Notes under the pieces: generated by a model | The model's input: the letters and a program-made list of their open reading frames with translations, nothing else | Database searches by the model: none | Told to the model about the DNA's origin: nothing | Shown here: piece by piece, positions 19,062 through 27,409 of the stretch | Layout: every line of letters starts with the position of its first letter | Position numbering within the stretch: the first letter of the stretch is position 1 | Source: Gimesia alba | GTDB taxonomy: Bacteria; Planctomycetota; Planctomycetia; Planctomycetales; Planctomycetaceae | Assembly: GCF_007744675.1 (NCBI RefSeq) | Contig: NZ_CP036269.1 | Span: 6,561,046-6,625,045 of the forward strand | Length of the DNA: 64,000 bases | Reading direction: 5' to 3' | Position numbers and translations under genes: made by a program

Positions 19062-20399
19062 ATGTCCGCATCTGATCCCAGCCCAAAATTCGGCCTGAAT
19101 CAGCGAAAGCAAAGCCAACATAATTTACATCAGAGAACTGAAGACGAAATGTTATACGAATTTCCTTTTCAAGATCTGTCAGTGAGAATTGATTCCTCTC
19201 ATCGTCAGTCCTCTGATGACAATAGCACACAACTTTTGCCATGCGTCCCTGATTCTGATCAAGAGATCTCAGAGTCGGAATTACGAGATTTTATTTTTCA
19301 GCATGGTCGATATTTTGATTCTTATCTGGCGTCGGAACCGGGGCGACTCAGATTCTGGTCGCGCGGTCGTCGCGGACTGATTTCTTACAAACGCTGGAGA
19401 AATCATGTCATCATTGGTGGAGGCTTAATCGCTCCCGATGATCACAAGCCCCAACTGGTGGCAGAGTTTCTGGAATTCGCCAGACAGAATCGGCTCTCGA
19501 TTGCGTTTCATAATATCGGTGAGCAAGACCTCTCCTTGTTTCAGGACTTTCAGTTTCAGATTACGAAATGGGGTGAGGACCCAATGATAAATCTGGAAAC
19601 CTGCACCTGGCGCGGGAAGGATTACGAATGGGTTCGCAGACAGACCAATTACTGTTTACGACAAGGGGTAACCGCTTGCGAAGTACGTCCCGAACAGCTG
19701 CATCCGGTACAGTGGTTCGAAATCATCTCAGAGGTAATTCAAGTCGCAAATGAATCACTGACTCGCAAACCACAAAAAAAAGCGATGCAGTTTTTTGAAG
19801 GACGGATTGATAATCACGAACTGGGTCTGCGTAGACTATTCATTGCCCGCCGGGAAGGGCGTATTGAAGGCTTCGTAATCTGTAATCCCATTCTGAACGG
19901 GACCGGCTGGGCCACCGAGCTTTATCGGCATCGGCTCGATTCCGTAAAAGGCACCATGGCGTTTTTGATCCATCACGTTCTGCAACAGCTGAAACAGGAA
20001 GGAGTGCAACGAGCCGGACTCTGTCTGGATCTGGGACGAGATTGCCATCCGCTACCAGGAGACAGTTTTCTGGTTCGACAGGGACTGGCCTTTGCCGAAA
20101 AGCACCTGACCAGCATTTTTGATTTTACAGGTCTGCGTCACTTCAAAAGCCGATTTCGACCAGAATATGAAAAACGCTTTGCCTGCGTGTATCCCAAAGT
20201 CACGATCGGTTCCGTGCTGGCATTTGCCAGTACAACGGGCGTACTGAATCTGCACTATGGAAGACTCGCGCGTAATATCTATGAACAACTCCGTAAACGG
20301 TCTTTACGTAAGAATTTGACCCAGGGTAATAAAAGCGTTTCAGCAACAAAACACGAACAGCCTGGCGAAAAAGATCGAAAGTTAAAACGGAGTGCCTGA
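19062..20399 (+). CDS. DUF2156 / phosphatidylglycerol-lysyltransferase-like acyltransferase
   Basis: A 446-residue soluble protein with a double GNAT-like fold of the DUF2156 (LPG_synthase_C) type. The family pattern is visible in LRFWSRGRRGLISYKRWRN, then a second half beginning near ICNPILNGTGWATELYRHRL and AGLCLDLGRDCHPLPGDSF. The ATG at 19062 has GGAG 8 nt upstream; the TTG three bases earlier is not needed. Unlike MprF there are no membrane segments. Family members transfer aminoacyl groups from tRNA, or act as N-acyltransferases. As the last gene in the ligase/ACP/acyltransferase row, it may add an amino acid or acyl unit. Confidence 0.75.
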   Translation: MSASDPSPKFGLNQRKQSQHNLHQRTEDEMLYEFPFQDLSVRIDSSHRQSSDDNSTQLLPCVPDSDQEISESELRDFIFQHGRYFDSYLASEPGRLRFWSRGRRGLISYKRWRNHVIIGGGLIAPDDHKPQLVAEFLEFARQNRLSIAFHNIGEQDLSLFQDFQFQITKWGEDPMINLETCTWRGKDYEWVRRQTNYCLRQGVTACEVRPEQLHPVQWFEIISEVIQVANESLTRKPQKKAMQFFEGRIDNHELGLRRLFIARREGRIEGFVICNPILNGTGWATELYRHRLDSVKGTMAFLIHHVLQQLKQEGVQRAGLCLDLGRDCHPLPGDSFLVRQGLAFAEKHLTSIFDFTGLRHFKSRFRPEYEKRFACVYPKVTIGSVLAFASTTGVLNLHYGRLARNIYEQLRKRSLRKNLTQGNKSVSATKHEQPGEKDRKLKRSA

Positions 20400-20600
20400 C
20401 ATACTTCGGGCACATGCACTTTTCGTAACTAACTGCTGTTAAAAGAGTTTCTGCCGGTCAGTGAAATCAGCAGAAACTTTGATTCTTCTTGCGGTTCTCA
20501 AATTGTCGCATTCCCTCTTGTTTTGACGAAGTACTTGAGGAACGGGCAGGAAATCCTGTCCGTATTCAAACTGAATCAGTTGATCAAAAGGGGAAACACA

Positions 20601-20978
20601 ATGGCACGTTTTATTCTGTTGGTGTGCTTTGCGCTGCAGCCGTTCTGTTTGCTGGAAGCAGGAGAAACACGAACCTGGGAGGGGAAGTGGAATAATCGCA
20701 AGTATAACACAACCGGTCCTCTCAAGTGTGTGGCGACATCCGATGAAAAAGGAATCTGGAAAGCGACTTTCACAGGCTTGTTCAAAGGGGACCCGTTCAA
20801 GTATCAAGCAACCTTTCGATCACAGGCAAAAGGGCAGCAGCTGAATCTGACCGGTGATGCCACAATTCGTGGCCACAAATATCAATGGACGGGCTTTATG
20901 AAGGGTGCCACCCTGAGCGGAAAATACCGCTCGAATATCGGCTACTATGGTGAGTTCGTGTTGAAACAGAAAAAATAG
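20601..20978 (+). CDS. Small exported protein of unknown function
   Basis: 125 residues beginning with a signal peptide (MARFILLVCFALQPFCLLEAG). The ATG at 20601 has AAAGGGG 7 nt upstream, better than the upstream start at 20523. The mature part is beta-rich and repeats short motifs with aromatic residues (RTWEGKW, GIWKATFTGLFKG, YQWTGFMKGATLSGKYRS), suggesting a small barrel or lipocalin-like sheet. No family is recognised. The 200 bp before it (20400-20600) contain no other gene. Confidence 0.75.
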   Translation: MARFILLVCFALQPFCLLEAGETRTWEGKWNNRKYNTTGPLKCVATSDEKGIWKATFTGLFKGDPFKYQATFRSQAKGQQLNLTGDATIRGHKYQWTGFMKGATLSGKYRSNIGYYGEFVLKQKK

Positions 20979-21006
20979 GCTTCTGTTCAACTTTGAATTC
21001 GATTGA

Positions 21007-21462
21007 TCAATCAGATCCCTCTTCCGTGTTAATGTGTTCTTTGATTTGTTGCAGATTGGTCAAGCCTGTCGGTTTTCCCAGTTTCATAATCAACTTGATC
21101 AGCAGCCATCCCCAGAAAGGGATTTCTTTTTCAAAAATGATCCGCTCAATCACCTGGGTTTGGCTTCCCTTGGGAGTGATTTCATAGATTACCGAGAAAT
21201 GCTCCGGCTCCTTCAATTTCTCATCTGCCTGCACAACGATATTGCAGATCACATTCGACGGGTCATTGTCTTCGGGAACCATCCCAGCAAAATCGACGGT
21301 CCTCCCTTTAAATTCGAGCTGGCCAATACATTTATTCCCATCTACGGCAATGGACCTGATTTTTTCATTAATCTTTGGCCAGTTTTCCAGATTACTGAGC
21401 CAGTCATGAATGATCTCTGAGGGAGCATCAAGCTTTATTTTTTCGGTGAGTTCCAGCTGCAT
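21007..21462 (-). CDS. SRPBCC / polyketide-cyclase-like lipid-binding-fold protein
   Basis: 151 residues with the START/SRPBCC pattern: an opening strand (LELTEKIKLDAPSEIIHDWL), the conserved LSNLENWPKINEKI segment, a set of beta strands, and a final long helix (FWGWLLIKLIMKLGKPTGLTNLQQIKEHIN). Such proteins bind hydrophobic ligands; the ligand is unknown. It is convergent with the small exported protein 28 bp away. No terminator is evident in that short gap. Confidence 0.78.
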   Translation of the reverse strand: MQLELTEKIKLDAPSEIIHDWLSNLENWPKINEKIRSIAVDGNKCIGQLEFKGRTVDFAGMVPEDNDPSNVICNIVVQADEKLKEPEHFSVIYEITPKGSQTQVIERIIFEKEIPFWGWLLIKLIMKLGKPTGLTNLQQIKEHINTEEGSD

Positions 21463-22356
21463 CGGTCACATCGCTCTTTTCAAAATGAGTGAAGAATCTT
21501 CTGCCATTAAGTATGCGGGGAATTAAAATTCATCGCAAGCCTGGTCCAACTCACACTGCCAAACAGACAACACAAGGTCTGTTCTCTGGATCAGAAAATT
21601 GCTTCAGAAACAAGATCCTGCTTCATTAAAGAGAGTGGAAGTTGAGATTGCTGTAGAAAACGACCAGCAAATGAAAAACAAAACCGAATTCTCGCAGAAA
21701 CCCCCGTTGCAGATGAGACTCGACAAGCATATACAAATGCGCTATTCGTTTTTCAGGCATGAGATTCTAAATGAATCTTCCAAATTCGGTTTCTTACTTT
21801 GAAATAAATTGAAACAAACTTACTCCCAAGATTCCTCTAATAAATGATCAGAGTCATCGAACTGATTCACAGGGAGCCAAGTCTGATCTTCACAAACAAT
21901 CTCTTTTGTCATGAGTATGATTCTACAATCAACTACTCGTTTTCCTTGATGACAAGACGTACAGAAAACACGACAATTCTGTTTCAGATAAACCGGGGTA
22001 ATGAGATTGCGCTTTCCTGTTTTAAATTTTTTGATCCCCAAGCAACTTATATCGAACATCAATACCATCCGGGGGGTTAACATTGAGAGACTCGTTGTTC
22101 AACTCGAACTCTGATCCATCCAAGTTTTTGCATTTCCTGATTTTTAACATACCACATAATGTTCGCACGTACCGGACATGCACAGGCAGATCTATTCTAT
22201 TGAACACATCCCCCCTCTATCATTCTTATCAGCAATAATGACCGGATCGCGTTTTAACGAAGCTGAGATTTCAAACATTATCAATTTATTTATACTGCCT
22301 CGATCATATCTTGAGATGACTACTAAAGAGGAATCGTTGTTAAGGAAGACAAGCAT
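21463..22356. other. AT-rich intergenic stretch with a broken gene
   Basis: Nearly 900 bp of visibly AT-richer DNA before the DNA methyltransferase. The only coding signal I can support is the frameshifted minus-strand gene at 21820-22150. The open frames on the plus strand (for example 21599-21802 and 21844-22080) lack an SD and coding character. Confidence 0.55.
21820..22150 (-). pseudogene. Small unknown gene split by a frameshift in an A6 run
   Basis: Two minus-strand frames join at a run of six A (minus strand; window positions 22027-22032). The first reads from ATG 22150 through NPPDGIDVRYKLLGDQK and stops at once after the run. Removing one A continues into KTGKRNLITPVYLKQNCRV, then FCTSCHQGKRVVDC, ending DDSDHLLEESWE at 21820. 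The joined protein is about 109 residues with a CxxCH motif and several further Cys. Both parts have sensible amino-acid composition, so this looks like one gene with a 1-nt indel (mutation, sequencing error, or slippage). The family is not recognised, and it could also be two unrelated chance frames. Confidence 0.45.
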
Positions 22357-23310
22357 ATGAAAAATAACCCTTTGCCCCGTCTTGATGAAGATCCACAACT
22401 CAGAGAGCGTTTAATTCCTCATTGCAGGCTTACATCAGGCGAGGTTTGGGAAGACCCTGAAGGTCTCCATCGGGTGGCTTGTGCGGATGCTACAAATCCC
22501 CAACAAATTCAGGAGCTCGTCCGCAACGACCGAGCCTCGCTTGCCATTCATGATCCCCCCTATAATCTGGTCGCCTTTGATTTGCGGAATGTAGATGCGT
22601 TTATTGACTGGTGTGCAGAGTGGGTCCGCCTTTCCGAGCAATGTATGAGCGAGAATGCATCCTTTTATGTCTGGTTAGGCGCAGATCAAAACCAGCACTT
22701 CCAACCATTACCTCAATTCATGATTCTGATGCAGCAACTGGGACTGTTTGATTCGCGTTCTTTTATCACCATGAGAAATCAGCGAGGTTATGGTACTCAA
22801 AAGAACTGGATGGCTGTCAGACAAGAACTCTTGTACTACACCAAAGGGACTCCATTCTTTGAAGTCCAATACACAGACATCCCGAAAATCTTGCGTGGCT
22901 ATTACAAAAAGATTAATGGACGAAAAACGGAAAATCTGGAACGAGGTCGATCTGAAAATATCCGCCCCGGAAATGTCTGGGTTGATATTCAACAAGTCTT
23001 CTATCGAATGGAAGAAAATGTATCGGGCTGCTATGCGCAAAAACCACTCAAATCAACCGAACGCATTATTCATGCGAGCTCACAGCCTGATGATTACGTG
23101 CTTGATTTCTTTTCACACTCCGGCTCCACCCTGATTGCCTGTGAACAAATGGGGCGACGCTGTCTCACCGCAGACCTTGATCCGATTTACTGTGAGATTT
23201 CCATCCGCCGCCTGGAATATCTGCGTGAATCAGGGAAAAGCGGCTGGCAGAATGGGCACCCCTTCGAAGACGTTCTTGAGCCGGATGAACAGATTTTAGC
23301 AGAGGAGTAA
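22357..23310 (+). CDS. Solitary DNA methyltransferase (N6-adenine / N4-cytosine type, beta order)
   Basis: 317-residue DNA methyltransferase of the N6_N4_Mtase family. The catalytic motif IV is DPPYN (D66-N70) and the SAM-binding motif I is DFFSHSGSTL (about 250-259, a variant of FxGxG), placed after motif IV as in the beta group. A helical region (about 185-215, NGRKTENLERGRSEN) may be target recognition. AAGGAAG lies 9 nt before the ATG. No restriction endonuclease, specificity subunit or other restriction-modification gene is adjacent, so it is an orphan enzyme. DPPY usually goes with adenine-N6, but this does not settle the base. Confidence 0.9.
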   Translation: MKNNPLPRLDEDPQLRERLIPHCRLTSGEVWEDPEGLHRVACADATNPQQIQELVRNDRASLAIHDPPYNLVAFDLRNVDAFIDWCAEWVRLSEQCMSENASFYVWLGADQNQHFQPLPQFMILMQQLGLFDSRSFITMRNQRGYGTQKNWMAVRQELLYYTKGTPFFEVQYTDIPKILRGYYKKINGRKTENLERGRSENIRPGNVWVDIQQVFYRMEENVSGCYAQKPLKSTERIIHASSQPDDYVLDFFSHSGSTLIACEQMGRRCLTADLDPIYCEISIRRLEYLRESGKSGWQNGHPFEDVLEPDEQILAEE

Positions 23311-23428
23311 GCGCCCCTCTTTCGACAACCTCACATCAACGTCGGCTGTTGTGTTCTGAAATCCCCCTCCTTATAATCAAGTCTACCGCACGACCATCCA
23401 GTTACGACTCGATTGAGGAGAGAACATA

Positions 23429-24871
23429 ATGCTGCCAGTATCCGGAACTCGAAGACAGGCTTTGATAGGAATTTTGTGTGTTTGTTTCAGTCTGATGATT
23501 TCATCTGTTTCAGAAGCAGCAGACACTTCAGCCGAAAAAGTCTTCAAGGCGGGTGCTGCGACCAGTAACATCACACCTCCGCTGGGTGAAGCGATTGTGG
23601 GGGGCTTCAAGCCATTCCCCTCTGAAAATATACATGACGAATTGCACGCCCGCTGTCTGGTGCTTGACAATGGGGAAACCAAAATCGCGTTCGTCATCTG
23701 TGACAGTCTGGGCATTACGGATGATGTTTATCAGAACGCACGAAAATTCATTAGGCAAGAAACCGACCTGCCTCCGGAAAATATCCTGATGGCGGCAACG
23801 CATACACATTCCGCCACACGAGCCAGCAGTCCCAAATATCATGAGTTCCTCTCGCGTCGTATCGCAGACTGTGTCCGCCGCGCATTGGAAAACAGAGTGC
23901 CTGCAAAAATTGGCTGGGGAGGCATCGATGAACCATCTGAAGTCTTCAATCGCCGCTGGTTCACGACCAATCCAGATTTCTGTAAGAATCCGTTTGGTGG
24001 CACTGACACAGTGAGGATGAATCCCCCCCGCGGAAATCCGGCTCTCGTCAAACCAGCCGGTCCGATTGATCCTGAAATCTCTTTCATCAGTGTGCAAGCC
24101 TTGGATGGTCGCCCGCTGGCCTTGTTGGCAAATTACTCCCTGCACTATGTAGGAGGTGTTAAAAAAGGAGAAATCTCGGCTGACTACTTTGGTATCTTTT
24201 CCGAAAAAATTGGCTCGCTGATTGGTGCCGAGCCAGACCAGCCTCCCTTTGTAGGCATGCTTTCCAACGGTACCAGTGGCGATATCAATAACATCAATTT
24301 CACCAATCCAGGCAAGCGCATGCAGCCTTATGAAAAAATGACTCAAGTCGCCGACCTCGTCGCGAAACGAGTTGCCGAAGCGTACAAGAAGGTGAAATAT
24401 CATACCTGGGTTCCGATCGGTGCTGAGAGTAGCGAATTGACCTTAACAATCCGCAAACCGGATGCCACCATGCAGGCTTACTTCAAGAAAGTCATGGCCC
24501 AACCGGAGGATGCACCCAAGCACCATCGCTACGAGCGCAATTATGCGGGCCGCGTTCAAAGGTTACTTGAAGGCCCTGATGAAATGACCGTGATGCTACA
24601 AGTATTACGCATCGGCGATTTAAGTATCGCTGCCATCCCTTTCGAAACGTTCTGCGAAATCGGACTCGAACTAAAAGAGAAAACGCCCTTCGACGATGCA
24701 TTCACCATTGAAATCGCGAATGGCTATAATGGCTACCTGCCAACTCCCGCGCAGCACAAACTGGGTGGTTATGAAACCTGGATGGGTACGAATCGCGTTC
24801 AGATCGACGCCTCAGATAAAATCGTCGCGATCATTTTGGATTTGATGAGTAAGTTACACAACAAGCCGTAA
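23429..24871 (+). CDS. Exported neutral/alkaline ceramidase-family protein (N-terminal domain type)
   Basis: Secreted hydrolase of 480 residues with a signal peptide (MLPVSGTRRQALIGILCVCFSLMISSVSEAA). It matches the catalytic N-terminal domain of neutral/alkaline non-lysosomal ceramidase: AGAATSNITPPLG, LDNGETKIAFVICDSLG, ATHTHSATR (zinc His pair) and LSNGTSGDINNINF (nucleophile region). It is shorter than classical bacterial ceramidases and lacks the C-terminal Ig-like domain. Such single-domain copies are common in planctomycetes and may act on substrates other than ceramide. GAGGAGA lies just upstream of the ATG. Confidence 0.85.
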   Translation: MLPVSGTRRQALIGILCVCFSLMISSVSEAADTSAEKVFKAGAATSNITPPLGEAIVGGFKPFPSENIHDELHARCLVLDNGETKIAFVICDSLGITDDVYQNARKFIRQETDLPPENILMAATHTHSATRASSPKYHEFLSRRIADCVRRALENRVPAKIGWGGIDEPSEVFNRRWFTTNPDFCKNPFGGTDTVRMNPPRGNPALVKPAGPIDPEISFISVQALDGRPLALLANYSLHYVGGVKKGEISADYFGIFSEKIGSLIGAEPDQPPFVGMLSNGTSGDINNINFTNPGKRMQPYEKMTQVADLVAKRVAEAYKKVKYHTWVPIGAESSELTLTIRKPDATMQAYFKKVMAQPEDAPKHHRYERNYAGRVQRLLEGPDEMTVMLQVLRIGDLSIAAIPFETFCEIGLELKEKTPFDDAFTIEIANGYNGYLPTPAQHKLGGYETWMGTNRVQIDASDKIVAIILDLMSKLHNKP

Positions 24872-24955
24872 ACTTGCTTGACCAGATTGTAATAGTAGCA
24901 TGGAATTGACTCCCACCGAAGAGTGTGCGCCTATTTACACGAAAAGTGCGGTTTC

Positions 24956-24996
24956 AAAAAAGAGCCCGTCGATTACAATGCGGTTTCTGCCGGGCT
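24956..24996 (-). terminator. Rho-independent terminator-like hairpin on the minus strand
   Basis: AGCCCG (24963-24968) pairs with CGGGCT (24991-24996) around a 22-nt loop. Read on the minus strand, the stem is followed by six U residues (window A run 24956-24961). The only minus-strand gene upstream of it is the M28 peptidase, whose stop codon is about 500 nt earlier, so a transcript ending here would run antisense through the gene at 25020-25526. Confidence 0.4.
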
Positions 24997-25019
24997 TCAC
25001 CATCTAATGGAAATCGAAT

Positions 25020-25526
25020 ATGACCAAGCGTCCTAAACGACTAATGTATGCAGGAGGGGGAGTTTTGATTCTGGGAATCATTCTCGGCCAGTTTTTCGGC
25101 TTGACTCCCGGCATCAATACTGATTCCGGCCCGGGTGAATGTGAAAAAACCACAGAATCGGTCGATGAGAACCAGTCAATTCTAGCATCCAGTGAATCTG
25201 ATATCGTGCCCATTCTCATTGAGCCGGAGCCGAAAAAAGACAAATCACAGTCAGAACTCCCTTTGAAAGTTCTGGACATCCTGATTGAGGATCGCAGCTA
25301 CCTGATCAAATCGGCTGCTCAACCGCAGAAACAATATCGACCAGCTGAGATCGCCGAGATCATCCGGCTCGCTAAACAGACCACGGGAGACGAAGATGGT
25401 ATCCACATCCGCGTTTACCGCAAAGGTTCTGCCCGCGTAACACCCGAGTCACAGCTCAAGGATGAATTAAAGAAAGCGGGACTCTCAACGCAAATGATTG
25501 ACTGGAAAACTCACTTGGTCGATTGA
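25020..25526 (+). CDS. Membrane-anchored protein of unknown function, possible ExbD-like periplasmic domain
   Basis: 168 residues with one N-terminal membrane segment (LMYAGGGVLILGIILGQFFG), an acidic low-complexity linker (about 32-80), and a C-terminal domain (about 85-168). That domain's layout (VLDILIEDRSYLI, then YRPAEIAEIIRLAKQ, then GIHIRVYRKGSAR, then a final helix and strand) resembles the ExbD/TolR periplasmic fold. This is a weak resemblance, and no TolQ/ExbB partner is nearby. Its 3' end overlaps the convergent M28 peptidase gene by 16 bp. Confidence 0.65.
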   Translation: MTKRPKRLMYAGGGVLILGIILGQFFGLTPGINTDSGPGECEKTTESVDENQSILASSESDIVPILIEPEPKKDKSQSELPLKVLDILIEDRSYLIKSAAQPQKQYRPAEIAEIIRLAKQTTGDEDGIHIRVYRKGSARVTPESQLKDELKKAGLSTQMIDWKTHLVD

Positions 25527-27043
25527 ATGGTGAATTTTTTCAATAGCCCCTCCCGCTCCACCAGAACGGTGAAAGGCAGCGGTGAGGTAGTCGCCAGTTT
25601 GCGGAATTCATCGCTGCTCGCAAAGGATTTGTCAGCGATTTCATAAATTCGATCGTTGATTTTGAGTTCTGCCCGATCTGCCAGAGATGATTTGGCAATA
25701 TCAGAAATCACCACGACTGCTGGGTCCGATTCATCGGTCTTCCATTCAATTCCCAGTCTCACTGGTTGTCCTGCCAGATTGACGGGTACTTCCAAAATCT
25801 TGTCTTCCATCATCCTTTTAATCTGCATGATGATTTTCACGGGCGCACTGCGAATCAGGGCTGCAAATCCAGGTTCAGACACGGGCGACTTGCCATCAAC
25901 TTTTATAATTTCATCACCGACTTTCAGGCCAGCCTTTTCAGCAGCTGTATTGGCCAGGACCTGGGTAATCAGCAGATTTCCCTGTCTGTACTTTTCTGCA
26001 TTCCAGGCCACTCCCAGCCGGGGTGGCTCAGAGGAATCAATGCGTGCCTGCTGATCAATGCCTGCCAGAATATCCTGGTTGGCATTTCTGTATTTCGGTT
26101 TTTCATTCTGCAATGCAAAATCGAGCGCAAGCTGAGTCAAAAGCTGTGAGCACTTTCGCGCACCTTCATAGTCAATTTTATGAGCATCGTCTTCTGGTCT
26201 ATGATAATCTGCATGCTTTCCGGTGTGCAGCATCAGAAACGGAATGCCTCTCTGATAAAAGGGCCAATGATCACTGTCTGGGCGAATCGCGCTGTCAAAT
26301 TTTATTTTCACTCCGGTCTCACGATGATTACATTTAACGGTACAAGACCGTAAACCATATGAAGAGCGTGAACCAAACAGACACAGTGGATTATCTTTCA
26401 ATCGCCCCACCATGTCTAAATTGAGATAGATGGCGATCTGATCCAGGGGAACCGTGGGATGATTTACCCAGTGCTTTGAACCCAGCAGCCCCATTTCCTC
26501 TGCGTCCCAGAATACAAACATCAATGATCGTCGGGGAAGCTCCTTATGCTGAGAGAGAGCCTCGATGGCTTCCAGAAGTGCCGCAGTCCCGCTGGCATTA
26601 TCGTCGGCTCCATTATGAATCTGGCCGATCCCTCCTCGACTGTTCGATGGTTTCCCATAACCCACATGGTCGTAGTGTGCGCCGATCACCACGTATTCTT
26701 TTTTCAATTCCGGATCGTTGCCTGGAATGATGCCAATGATGTTTCGAAAGCCGCCGTCAAATTCCTGGAAGTATCCTTCATCAACCAGCCCCGGCTGAAT
26801 GCCGTTTTTCTGAAGCTCTCCACGAATGTAAGTCCCCGCTGCCTGGCCTCCCTGTGAAGCCGCCTCTCTTCCCTCAAGCGAATCACTGGCCAGAAATTCG
26901 ATATGTGACTTGAGTTCATCCACCGTAATCGAATTCACAGCCGCTTTATACTCAGCAGGATAACTTGACTCTGCCTGCAGCAAATGACTGCCATTGAAAT
27001 AACATAGCAGCCCTGCCAGCAACGAACACCACAAATACTTCAT
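25511..27043 (-). CDS. Exported M28 zinc aminopeptidase with two PDZ domains
   Basis: Secreted metallopeptidase of 510 residues. The start at 27043 begins a signal peptide (MKYLWCSLLAGLLCYF); the longer frame from 27112 adds 23 polar residues. Zinc ligands of family M28 are visible in order: H in GAHYDHVG, D in NGADDNASG, EE in DAEEMGLLGS, D in LNLDMVG and H in HADYHRPEDD. After the catalytic domain come two PDZ domains, about 320-405 (GVAWNAEKYRQGNLLITQVL) and about 415-500 (GIEWKTDESDPAVVVISDI). PDZ tails probably bind unfolded C-termini. Convergent overlap of 16 bp with the upstream gene. Confidence 0.88.
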   Translation of the reverse strand: MKYLWCSLLAGLLCYFNGSHLLQAESSYPAEYKAAVNSITVDELKSHIEFLASDSLEGREAASQGGQAAGTYIRGELQKNGIQPGLVDEGYFQEFDGGFRNIIGIIPGNDPELKKEYVVIGAHYDHVGYGKPSNSRGGIGQIHNGADDNASGTAALLEAIEALSQHKELPRRSLMFVFWDAEEMGLLGSKHWVNHPTVPLDQIAIYLNLDMVGRLKDNPLCLFGSRSSYGLRSCTVKCNHRETGVKIKFDSAIRPDSDHWPFYQRGIPFLMLHTGKHADYHRPEDDAHKIDYEGARKCSQLLTQLALDFALQNEKPKYRNANQDILAGIDQQARIDSSEPPRLGVAWNAEKYRQGNLLITQVLANTAAEKAGLKVGDEIIKVDGKSPVSEPGFAALIRSAPVKIIMQIKRMMEDKILEVPVNLAGQPVRLGIEWKTDESDPAVVVISDIAKSSLADRAELKINDRIYEIADKSFASSDEFRKLATTSPLPFTVLVEREGLLKKFTIQSTK

Positions 27044-27409
27044 GCGTGGTAATTGTGATTCCGGCTGGCAATACAAGGATGGAGAATGTGGGTGGCTCAA
27101 TAATTCGTTCACACTGAAAAACTTCTGTTCAAGTTGGGATAAGAGAGCTTCAAAGACTACCTATTCTTACTCTTTGCCTCATTTTTGGCTAGTGAGGTGT
27201 ACATAAGATGTCACCATGGACTAATCCAGATTGAGTTACAACGACTGGTATTGCATACATTTACGAATTTTCGATAAAACACGGGCTGCATCACATGCAG
27301 ATAGATCGGCAAATTTTGCTGTTAAAAGACTCTTAGGAAATGACTTAGAGTAAGCAACTTTAAGTTCAGATGCAAATCTGTTTGATAAATATCGACAGGC
27401 AAGGAAGCC
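27044..27409. other. Divergent intergenic region, no gene found
   Basis: About 365 bp between the M28 peptidase and the large membrane protein. Open frames are short. No promoter consensus or strong repeat was recognised. Confidence 0.5.
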
